A stretch of DNA of 5,567 nucleotides from an uncultured Alphaproteobacteria bacterium (GTDB taxonomy: Bacteria; Pseudomonadota; Alphaproteobacteria; Rickettsiales; UBA1997): contig CAJBXX010000152.1 of NCBI GenBank assembly GCA_903959715.1, forward strand, positions 1 to 5,567, read 5' to 3'. Shown piece after piece: positions 1 through 5,567 of this stretch. A model generated the notes under the pieces. That model saw nothing but the letters and a program-made list of their open reading frames with translations, ran no database searches and had not been told where the DNA came from. The position numbers and the translations under genes are program-made. Numbering within the stretch: position 1 is the stretch's first letter; every line of letters begins with the position of its first letter.

Positions 1-1082
1 AGCTTGCGATGAAGAACTTCATGATTGCGAATGATTTCGCGAACTAAAATATCAATCTTCGCCATTTTGGCAAAAACTAGCGTAAGAACCATTAAAAATA
101 GAATTGAAAAGTAATTGATTATGGAATCAATAATTGCGGGCTTAATCAAGCCTTCGCGACTTTTGATATTTTCAATTTTTTTAATTCGTGAAATAGTTTT
201 TGGATGGGTAGAAAAAATCGTAAAATAACCGCTCTCACCCATCATTGAAAGTGCCAAAGCCATGTTTTTTCCGCCAAAAGCTTTACTCGCCTGCATATCG
301 CAACGATATTCAATTGAACGCGAAACAAATTTTCGTAAAAATTCGTAAACATTATAAACAATTACCGAATTAAAAATTGTAAAAATAGCATTAAAAAAAT
401 TATAACCACTTGCCATCAAAAATGCGGAAAACCTTCCACCATATGGAGCGGTGTTAACTAATCGAGATAAATAAAAGAAGATAAAATGCAAAATATGACT
501 TACAAAATTAGTAATTTTTTGATTGGTTAAAATAATAAAGCTTGGTAAAAAATCCTTGTTTATTAAGTGCGACATTTCATGCGACATAACGCTTCGAATT
601 GCCGATAAAAACATTTTTGGCTCGGGGCATGAAACCAAATAATGATCAATTAATCCGCGCGAGATAACGATTGTTTTGGAGCCAAGACTGCCAACGGCGT
701 AAGCATTAATTTCGTTTGAATTTTTTATGTATAAACGCACTGAATTTTCGCCAAATTTTTCTTTAACTTGAAGAAAAATTGGCGTTAAAAAATCATATTC
801 TTTATATTTTTCATATTTTTTGCATTTTTTTAATGAAGCTCTAACCGAAAACCCAAAAATAAAATCTAAAAATAAATAACAAATCATTAAAAAACTTATA
901 GCAAAAATGACGATTTGCAAAATATTAAAAACTTTTTGCAATATTGAGCCAGATATGATGAAGGCACCTTTTTGATAATCAATAAAGGGCAATAAAATTG
1001 CTAAAAATGGCGACAAAATGAAGAGCAGATTGAAGCATGCAATTATGTAAATTAATATCAAACTAAAAGGCTTGGCAAACAT
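1..1082 (-). CDS. M48-family (HtpX-like) integral membrane zinc metalloprotease, C-terminus cut by window edge
   Basis: Reading the minus strand from the ATG at 1082 gives 360 codons with no stop, running off the window at position 1, so the C-terminus is missing. Seen: two long hydrophobic segments near residues 7-34 and 52-80; a NEINAYAVG stretch (123-131) like the NAxA strand before the M48 active site; the zinc motif HEMSH (H168, E169, H172); further hydrophobic stretches around 195-207 and 226-246; the EYRCD motif at 258-262, whose E258 should be the third zinc ligand; THPKTISRI at 292-300, matching the THPxxxxRI signature of HtpX-like proteases; and another hydrophobic segment at about 318-338. 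Family knowledge: M48 membrane proteases degrade misfolded or regulated membrane proteins. All catalytic residues are present, so it looks active. It is already longer than usual HtpX (about 280-300 residues) and continues past the core, so it is probably an M48 relative rather than HtpX itself. It is divergent from kdsA. No Shine-Dalgarno precedes the start, which was chosen as the first ATG before the first membrane segment. Confidence 0.88.
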   Translation of the reverse strand, partial: MFAKPFSLILIYIIACFNLLFILSPFLAILLPFIDYQKGAFIISGSILQKVFNILQIVIFAISFLMICYLFLDFIFGFSVRASLKKCKKYEKYKEYDFLTPIFLQVKEKFGENSVRLYIKNSNEINAYAVGSLGSKTIVISRGLIDHYLVSCPEPKMFLSAIRSVMSHEMSHLINKDFLPSFIILTNQKITNFVSHILHFIFFYLSRLVNTAPYGGRFSAFLMASGYNFFNAIFTIFNSVIVYNVYEFLRKFVSRSIEYRCDMQASKAFGGKNMALALSMMGESGYFTIFSTHPKTISRIKKIENIKSREGLIKPAIIDSIINYFSILFLMVLTLVFAKMAKIDILVREIIRNHEVLHRK

Positions 1083-1100
1083 TTTGCAAATGAAAATAAA

Positions 1101-1129
1101 TTGTTATTTAAAATTTTTTGTTTTAATAT
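1101..1129 (+). promoter_or_regulatory. Candidate sigma70-type promoter for kdsA and the response regulator
   Basis: TTGTTA at 1101-1106 and TAATAT at 1124-1129 are separated by exactly 17 bp in the 97-bp divergent spacer, with transcription expected near 1136 and a leader of about 44 nt before the kdsA ATG. The match is good, but the spacer is so AT-rich that chance -10-like boxes are frequent. No clear operator-like inverted repeat was seen. I found no convincing promoter in this spacer for the divergent protease gene. Confidence 0.35.
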
Positions 1130-1179
1130 TTTTAAATGAAAACAATAAAAGTTTAATTTTCTAATTCAACATAATAAAA

Positions 1180-2010
1180 ATGCGCACAATTCGATTTAAA
1201 AATTTTGAAATTTCAAATAATTTACCTTTCGTCTTAATCGCCGGACCTTGCCAGACTGAATCTCGCGATCATTCAATGATGATGGCAGAAAATATTAAAA
1301 AAATTTGCGATAAATTAAAAATTAATTTTATTTACAAATCATCTTTTGATAAAGCCAATCGCTCAAGCGTCTCTAGCAAAAGAGGCATGGGTCTAGAAAA
1401 TACTTTACCAATTTTTGCTGAAATTAAAAAGAATTTTGATTGTCCAATTTTGACCGATATTCACAATGAAGAACAGTGCAATTTATTGGCTAATTGCGAT
1501 GAAGTTGATGTTTTGCAAATCCCCGCATTTCTATGTCGCCAAACCGATTTACTTGCTTGTGCTTCAAAAACTAATAAAATTATTAATGTTAAAAAAGGGC
1601 AATTTTTAGCACCTTGGGACGCTCAAAATATTGTGCAAAAAATTGATCACAATGGCAATAATAAAGTTATGCTTACCGAACGAGGCGTCAGCTTTGGCTA
1701 CAATACATTAGTTTCGGATATGCGTAGTTTGCCAATTATGGCAAAAACTGGTTGCCCCGTGATTTTTGATGCAACGCATTCGGTTCAACAACCTGGAGGG
1801 CTTGGTGGCGCTAGCGGTGGACAAAGAGAATTTGTTGAAACATTGGCTTCGGCGGCCACCGCGGTTGGAGTTGCCGGCTTATTTATCGAAACTCATCAAG
1901 ACCCTGATAATGCTCCTTCCGACGGACCTTGCATGCTTCGTCTCGATTCACTTGAATTGCTTCTTACAAAGCTTAAAAAATTTGATGAAATTGCTAAAAA
2001 TTTAAAATAA
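1180..2010 (+). CDS. kdsA: 3-deoxy-8-phosphooctulonate synthase (Kdo-8-phosphate synthase), metal-dependent type
   Basis: This 276-residue cytoplasmic enzyme condenses phosphoenolpyruvate with arabinose 5-phosphate to form Kdo-8-phosphate, the committed step towards the Kdo of the lipopolysaccharide inner core. Seen: the DAHP synthase/KdsA-type TIM-barrel motifs LIAGPC at 19-24, [11 protein letters not shown] at 53-63, LTDIH at 91-95, [12 protein letters not shown] at 114-125, NVKKGQF at 136-142, FDATHSVQ at 196-203, GGASGGQRE at 209-217 and [18 protein letters not shown] at 233-250. Length is close to the E. coli enzyme (284). C24 replaces the asparagine found in the metal-independent E. coli type. 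With H200, E237 and D248 it completes the four metal ligands known from the Aquifex aeolicus enzyme, so a divalent metal is probably required. The ATG directly precedes the conserved barrel start; no Shine-Dalgarno is visible. A response regulator gene follows after 16 bp, suggesting one operon. Substrate assignment to KdsA rather than DAHP synthase rests on the KANRSS and ATHS-Q motifs. Confidence 0.95.
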   Translation: MRTIRFKNFEISNNLPFVLIAGPCQTESRDHSMMMAENIKKICDKLKINFIYKSSFDKANRSSVSSKRGMGLENTLPIFAEIKKNFDCPILTDIHNEEQCNLLANCDEVDVLQIPAFLCRQTDLLACASKTNKIINVKKGQFLAPWDAQNIVQKIDHNGNNKVMLTERGVSFGYNTLVSDMRSLPIMAKTGCPVIFDATHSVQQPGGLGGASGGQREFVETLASAATAVGVAGLFIETHQDPDNAPSDGPCMLRLDSLELLLTKLKKFDEIAKNLK

Positions 2011-2026
2011 TTTTATTTTGTTTAAT

Positions 2027-2728
2027 ATGAAAAAAATATTAAAAATTTTAGTAATCGATGACGACACTCGTCTTCGCAATCTTCTTGGAAAATTTTTAGA
2101 AGAAAATGGCTTTGAAACCTCTCTAGCAAAGGATACCGACGAAGCAAAACTATTTTTAAATAATCAAAAATACGATTTATTAATTGTCGATGTCATGCTT
2201 CCAAATCAAAATGGCATTGAATTTACTAATAATTTTCGACTCTCTTTGGATAATACTCCAATAATAATTTTAACCGCAAGAGGCGAACAAGATGATCGCA
2301 TTAAAGGTCTTGAAGCTGGTGCCGATGACTACATGCCCAAGCCCTTTGAGCCCAAAGAACTTTTACTTCGTATCAATAATATTTTAAAAAGAACGCAAAA
2401 TAATATTAGCCAAAATCATGAACAAAAAATTGCAAATGAAGAAATAATTTCATTTGGTGATTTTAATTTTAATCTCAATCAATTGCGTTTAAAAAAAGCA
2501 GAAGATTTTATTCACATCACTGAAAGCGAAGCAAAAATTTTGAAAATTCTTGCTGAAAATCAAGGAGTTGCAATCGCTCGCAATAAATTATCCGAAATGC
2601 TTGGCGGGATAGATGAGAGAAGCATTGATGTTAGTATAACTCGCTTAAGAAGAAAGATTGAAACCAATCCTAAACAACCTCATTATTTGCAAACCATTAG
2701 AAATTTTGGTTATATTTTGCACGATTAA
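2027..2728 (+). CDS. OmpR-family two-component response regulator (receiver plus winged helix), no kinase nearby
   Basis: A 233-residue DNA-binding response regulator. Receiver domain, residues about 6-122: acidic pocket D11/D12, phospho-acceptor D55 within LLIVDVMLPN, switch threonine T83 in ILTAR, and K105 in the MPKP loop, so all phosphorylation residues are intact. After a linker (about 123-140) comes an OmpR/PhoB-type winged helix: ITESEAKILKIL at 164-175, the recognition-helix region DERSIDVSITRLRRKIE at 196-212, and the C-terminal wing YLQTIRNFGYIL. The common RGxGY of the wing reads RNFGY here. The pattern resembles alphaproteobacterial OmpR/PetR-like regulators, which is my recollection, not a search result. 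Start: ATG at 2027 is preferred, 16 bp after kdsA; an in-frame TTG at 2018 would add only three residues and has no ribosome site. It is probably co-transcribed with kdsA and ends before the hairpin at 2753. The partner kinase and target genes cannot be told from the window. Confidence 0.93.
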   Translation: MKKILKILVIDDDTRLRNLLGKFLEENGFETSLAKDTDEAKLFLNNQKYDLLIVDVMLPNQNGIEFTNNFRLSLDNTPIIILTARGEQDDRIKGLEAGADDYMPKPFEPKELLLRINNILKRTQNNISQNHEQKIANEEIISFGDFNFNLNQLRLKKAEDFIHITESEAKILKILAENQGVAIARNKLSEMLGGIDERSIDVSITRLRRKIETNPKQPHYLQTIRNFGYILHD

Positions 2729-2752
2729 ATTTTTAAAAAAAGACAAAAAAAT

Positions 2753-2799
2753 AGCCGTAAAATTCTTGATAATTAATTTTATCAAAGAATTTTACGGCT
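2753..2799. terminator. Rho-independent terminator hairpin shared by two convergent genes
   Basis: The left arm at 2753-2772 (AGCCGTAAAATTCTTGATAA) pairs with 2779-2799 across a 6-nt loop, with a single unpaired base in the right arm as the only imperfection. It lies between the stop of the plus-strand response regulator (2728) and the stop of the minus-strand porin (2837-2835). Read on the minus strand, the hairpin is followed by two runs of seven T (2751-2745 and 2741-2735), an excellent terminator for the porin transcript. Read on the plus strand, the tail is weaker (GAATTTTATGTTTT), but the hairpin could still end the kdsA-regulator transcript. Confidence 0.85.
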
Positions 2800-2834
2800 G
2801 AATTTTATGTTTTAAAAACGCCTTTAATTAATAA

Positions 2835-4097
2835 TTAAAATTGCTTTTTTAAAGCAAGAGAAATTACATCAACCGAAGATTTATATTTACCGGCAACGCT
2901 TCCTTCCGAGCCTGGTATTGGACCATTTGAACCATAATCCGCCACATTAATTTTAGCAGTTTTGTAAATTTGGTGAACATACGCTAAATCAACTTCAAAG
3001 CCATTGCCAAGCTTATGATTTAAACCCGCACTTATCCAATATTTATTAGCAAGAGGAATTCTAGCTTCGCGATTTCTATAATTCATCGCTTCTTTTTCAT
3101 AAGCCAAACCAGTTCGCAATAAATTATTTTTATCTAAAGCATAATTGGCACCGAGTGAATAAAGATAAGTGTCATTCCAATTAAACTTAGAAGAGCTGCT
3201 TAGTAACGCATTTTGAGCTACAACATCAAGGTTTTTAAGCCTAGACCATCTAGTCCAAGTAGTATCAGCAACAATTTGCAAATCAGGATTTACATTGAAA
3301 GAAGCACCAATAGACATTGATTCAGGAGTAGTAGTTTTGGCTTTAAATTTAGATACCAAACTATCATCAAGATCAACATTACCTTTTAATTTATAATCAA
3401 TTTTAGAGCGATATCCCAAACCAACTTTTAAATCTTTAGAAATATCATATTTAAAACCAAAATTATAACCATAGCCCCAATCAGAGCCATCAACGGTTCC
3501 TAATCCAGAAGTGGCAAGTGAGGTAGCAATTTCTTTAGTAAGATTTGCTTTGTAATATTGAGCAACAAAACCAGCACCAAATGACAAATCATCGGTGATT
3601 TTATAAGCCAAAGATGGATTTAAATTTAAAGTTGAAATCGAACTATTTAAAGCACGAAAACGAACAGACGAATTTTTATTATATTTAGTTTCTAGTCCAA
3701 ATGGCGAAGTAACTGTTAAGTTAGCCGACAATTTGTTATTAATTGGAGTTGAAAAATAAAGAGATGGAATAAATTTTTGCGTTCCAGCATTTCTTGATTC
3801 GCCACTTCTTGCACCAAGGATAGAGTTGGAAGAAATATTATCTGGATCAATCGCCAATCTAACATAGCTAAATGAAGTAATGATTTCGCTTTTATCTTTC
3901 CCCGCTGTTACCGCTGGATTGAAGAAAATATCACTCACATCATGAGCACCAGTAGAGCCTCCGGCATATGAGTTAGCTGCACTTGAAGCGGAATAAACCG
4001 AAGTTGAATATCCACCCGCAAAGGCATTTGAAAATGATGATGTCATTAATATCAAAGACGATATTAATATTTTTGGTTTAATATTAATTTTATTCAT
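2835..4097 (-). CDS. FadL/OmpP1/TodX-family outer-membrane beta-barrel transporter
   Basis: A 420-residue outer-membrane protein that should carry hydrophobic substrates, such as long-chain fatty acids or other hydrophobic compounds, through the outer membrane. Seen: a Sec signal peptide (K-containing start, hydrophobic core about 10-20, likely cleavage after AFA at 25-27), then the FadL plug-domain pattern SAANSYAGGSTGAHDVSDIFFNPA (39-62) with its conserved FFNPA, then alternating amphipathic strands. The second family hallmark is TSPFGLETKYN (130-140), followed by STLNLNPSLAYKITDDLSFGAG (155-176). The protein ends in phenylalanine (KKQF), as expected for a barrel recognised by the BAM complex. 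Length is near E. coli FadL (446 with signal). The true substrate cannot be inferred, as the family also includes TodX-type aromatic hydrocarbon channels. The ATG at 4097 is the only start that includes the signal peptide; no Shine-Dalgarno is visible. It lies 170 bp downstream of the OYE gene on the same strand and is ended by the shared hairpin. Confidence 0.92.
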   Translation of the reverse strand: MNKINIKPKILISSLILMTSSFSNAFAGGYSTSVYSASSAANSYAGGSTGAHDVSDIFFNPAVTAGKDKSEIITSFSYVRLAIDPDNISSNSILGARSGESRNAGTQKFIPSLYFSTPINNKLSANLTVTSPFGLETKYNKNSSVRFRALNSSISTLNLNPSLAYKITDDLSFGAGFVAQYYKANLTKEIATSLATSGLGTVDGSDWGYGYNFGFKYDISKDLKVGLGYRSKIDYKLKGNVDLDDSLVSKFKAKTTTPESMSIGASFNVNPDLQIVADTTWTRWSRLKNLDVVAQNALLSSSSKFNWNDTYLYSLGANYALDKNNLLRTGLAYEKEAMNYRNREARIPLANKYWISAGLNHKLGNGFEVDLAYVHQIYKTAKINVADYGSNGPIPGSEGSVAGKYKSSVDVISLALKKQF

Positions 4098-4177
4098 ATT
4101 TGTAAGTATTTTGTTTTTTATTGTTAGAAATTATTTAAATAAATTAAGAATGATTTTGTTTTATTATTTAATAAATG

Positions 4178-4183
4178 ATTATA
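4178..4183 (-). promoter_or_regulatory. Weak candidate -10 box for the FadL-family gene
   Basis: On the minus strand a perfect TATAAT lies about 80 bp upstream of the porin ATG, in the 170-bp spacer 4098-4267. No good TTGACA-like element sits 16-18 bp further upstream (the nearest is TTTCAT at 18 bp). In sequence this AT-rich a lone TATAAT is expected often. The spacer otherwise shows only A/T tracts and A/T-only short inverted repeats, with no gene, repeat family or clear operator. Confidence 0.2.
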
Positions 4184-4267
4184 TATTTCTAAACATTTTT
4201 TATGAAAAAAAATTATTTTATAAATTTGTATCAATTTAGAAACATATCATCTTGATTAAAATCAATT

Positions 4268-5371
4268 TTATTTATTATAAAAGGGATAATCTGTATAACC
4301 TTTTTCCGTTCCGCCGTAAAATGTAGCACGGTTATATTTATTTAAATCGTAGCCAAATTTAATTCTTTCTGCCAAATCTGGATTAGCGATATAATGACGA
4401 CCAAAAGCCACGGCATCAGCCTCACCTTTATCAACTACTTCTTTAGCGCTTTTTGGATCATAACCACCCGCCGAAATCAAAACGCCATCATATTTTTTTC
4501 TAAAAAGTTCTGAAGTGCTTGGGGCGGAAGAATCAACGCTATCACTTCCTCCCGCTACTGAAGAGCGGGGTTCAATTAAATCAACAAAAGCAATTTTCCT
4601 TTTTGAAATTTCTTGTAAAACATATGAAAATAATTCGATTGGATTCGAATCTTTCATATCGTTAAAAGTGCCAAATGGTGAAAGTCTAACGCCGACGCGA
4701 CCTTTGCCAAAAACTTTTATAACTTCGTCGAGCGCTTCAAATAAAAATCTTGCACGATTTTCAATCGATCCGCCATAAATATCCTCTCTTTTATTAGAGC
4801 CATCTTGCAAAAATTGATCGACTAAATAACCGTTGGCTCCATGCAATTCAACGCCGTCAAATCCAGCTTCTAAGGCATTTTCACTGGCCTTTTTGTAATC
4901 CATCATAATCGCTTTAATTTCATCAATTTCAAGAGCGTGGGGAGTTTCGATGGCGACTGGCTTCCATTTACTATCATAAGTTCCGCTATTTTTTGCAGGC
5001 AAAGCCGATGGTGCCACGGGAAGCTTATTATCGATTTGCAAAGATTTATGCGAAATTCTGCCGACATGCCATAATTGCAAGAAAATTTTGCCACCTTTTT
5101 CGTGAACAGCTTTGGTGACCAATTTCCAACCCGCAACTTGCTCATCAGAATAAATTCCGGGAGTCGCTGGATAGCCTTTGCCTTGAGGTGAAATTTGAGT
5201 AGCTTCGGAAATTATCAAGCCGGCGCCCGCTCTTTGCGAATAATATAAAGCATTAAGTTCTTGAGGAATATCACCGGGTTGAATTGAACGCATTCTAGTC
5301 AATGGAGCCATTATAACTCTGTTTTCTAAAGTGATTTCGCCGATTGTTAATTTATCAAATAAAGTTGTCAT
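4268..5371 (-). CDS. nemA: Old Yellow Enzyme family alkene reductase (NemA-like, FMN-dependent)
   Basis: A 367-residue soluble FMN flavoenzyme that uses NAD(P)H to reduce activated C=C bonds (enals, enones, maleimides) and, in relatives, nitrate esters or nitroaromatics. Seen: a TIM barrel beginning FDKLTIGEITLENRVIMAPLTRMRS, with T25 as the FMN-contacting threonine of classical OYEs; Q99 in FLQLWHVGR; the substrate-binding pair H177 and N180 and the likely proton donor Y182 in ELHGANGYL; the QFLQDGSNKREDIYGGSIENRARF signature (186-209); R229 in VGVRLSPFG; the phosphate-binding ISAGGY (299-304) and AFGRHYIANPDL (322-333); and the C-terminal YGGTEKGYTDYP typical of the NemA/XenB/OYE class. Length matches E. 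coli NemA (365). The physiological substrate of such enzymes is usually unknown; detoxification of electrophiles is the common view. The symbol marks family resemblance, not proven orthology. No TetR-type regulator (as NemR of E. coli) is in the window. The start is the first ATG, directly before the barrel; no Shine-Dalgarno is visible. Confidence 0.94.
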   Translation of the reverse strand: MTTLFDKLTIGEITLENRVIMAPLTRMRSIQPGDIPQELNALYYSQRAGAGLIISEATQISPQGKGYPATPGIYSDEQVAGWKLVTKAVHEKGGKIFLQLWHVGRISHKSLQIDNKLPVAPSALPAKNSGTYDSKWKPVAIETPHALEIDEIKAIMMDYKKASENALEAGFDGVELHGANGYLVDQFLQDGSNKREDIYGGSIENRARFLFEALDEVIKVFGKGRVGVRLSPFGTFNDMKDSNPIELFSYVLQEISKRKIAFVDLIEPRSSVAGGSDSVDSSAPSTSELFRKKYDGVLISAGGYDPKSAKEVVDKGEADAVAFGRHYIANPDLAERIKFGYDLNKYNRATFYGGTEKGYTDYPFYNK

Positions 5372-5412
5372 GGCTAAAAAATTAAGTTAAGAAATTGATA
5401 TATTTATTTCAA

Positions 5413-5440
5413 TTTTTAAACTTAAAAATAATTTTGTCAA
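5413..5440 (-). promoter_or_regulatory. Candidate sigma70-type promoter for the OYE gene
   Basis: On the minus strand a perfect TTGACA (5440-5435) is followed after 16 bp by TAAAAA (5418-5413), matching four of six -10 positions. Transcription would start near 5406, giving a leader of about 35 nt before the ATG at 5371. A perfect -35 box is less likely by chance in this AT-rich background than a -10 box, so this is the best promoter candidate in the window, though the -10 is only fair. Confidence 0.4.
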
Positions 5441-5567
5441 AAAAATATTTTAAAAAATTTTTACAAAATTAAATTGCTGATTCGCTTTAGAAAATTAATG
5501 CTTAAAAAACTTTTACATTTATTTTAATTGAAATAAAATTATGAAAATAATTTAAATTTAAAATATA
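5441..5567. other. AT-rich noncoding right end
   Basis: No reading frame of note occurs here: the ATG at 5541 on the plus strand meets a stop after four codons, and the minus-strand frames are broken by many stops. I see no hairpin with a GC stem, no repeat and no RNA gene. It is probably the spacer between the OYE gene and whatever lies beyond the right edge. Confidence 0.6.

Noticed and set aside
1766..2005. 79-residue plus-strand reading frame inside kdsA
   Set aside because: It overlaps the well-conserved C-terminal part of KdsA in another frame and has no recognisable family pattern; a shadow frame.
2018..2026. TTG at 2018 as the start of the response regulator
   Set aside because: It would add only M-F-N before the ATG at 2027, has no ribosome-binding sequence, and receiver domains normally begin a few residues before the beta-1 strand, as the ATG start gives.
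4205..4238. Possible terminator after the OYE gene: inverted repeat TAAATT/AATTTA followed on the minus strand by a run of eight T
   Set aside because: The stem is six A/T pairs only and would be unstable; in such AT-rich DNA it is expected by chance.
4252..4265. Short hairpin TTGAT/ATCAA just past the OYE stop
   Set aside because: Only five base pairs and no T-run directly after it on the minus strand.
4515..4778. 87-residue plus-strand reading frame opposite the OYE gene
   Set aside because: It lies antisense within the clearly coding OYE frame and has low-complexity, Ser-rich content with no motif; a shadow frame.
4903..5145. 80-residue minus-strand reading frame in an alternative frame of the OYE gene
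   Set aside because: It is wholly inside the OYE coding sequence and shows no independent support.
1..5567. CRISPR array, tRNA, transposon ends, phage or toxin-antitoxin/defence module
   Set aside because: Reading both strands shows no regularly spaced direct repeats, no tRNA-like clover-leaf, no transposase or phage motifs, and almost all of the sequence is accounted for by five recognisable housekeeping or envelope genes.

Overview
The window is strongly AT-rich (poly-A/T tracts in every intergenic stretch, AAA/AAT/TTA/ATT-biased codons, TAA as the stop of all four genes that end inside it). It carries five protein-coding genes, one of them cut by the left edge. The contents are Gram-negative: a Kdo-phosphate synthase for lipopolysaccharide and a FadL-type outer-membrane porin. 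The C-terminal half of the response regulator (an ERSIDV-x4-RLRRKIE stretch, then YLQT-R-x2-GY) resembles alphaproteobacterial OmpR/PetR-like regulators. With the low G+C, an AT-rich alphaproteobacterium (Rickettsiales/Holosporales/SAR11-like or a related uncultured lineage) is the best guess. That placement is inference from remembered family patterns, not from a search.

Layout: (1) positions 1-1082, minus strand: an M48-family, HtpX-like membrane zinc protease whose C-terminus lies beyond the left edge. (2) A 97-bp divergent spacer with a plausible promoter for the plus strand. (3) 1180-2728, plus strand: kdsA, then after 16 bp an OmpR-family response regulator, probably one transcript. (4) A strong bulged hairpin at 2753-2799 between two convergent genes, with T-runs on its minus-strand exit side, so probably a shared terminator. 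(5) 2835-4097, minus strand: a FadL/OmpP1/TodX outer-membrane protein. (6) A 170-bp AT-only-looking spacer. (7) 4268-5371, minus strand: an Old Yellow Enzyme (NemA-type alkene reductase) with a good TTGACA-type promoter candidate upstream. (8) 5372-5567: noncoding apart from that promoter.

The genes do not form one obvious pathway. KdsA and FadL both concern the outer membrane, the M48 protease is probably inner-membrane quality control, and the response regulator has no partner kinase in the window. The OYE is a soluble flavoenzyme for electrophilic alkenes. I found no CRISPR array, tRNA, rRNA, insertion sequence, phage gene or defence/toxin module, and I do not see a previously undescribed system here. 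The points most worth a second look are the metal-dependent type of KdsA, the kdsA-response regulator pairing, the protease's extra C-terminal part and the general absence of Shine-Dalgarno sequences.
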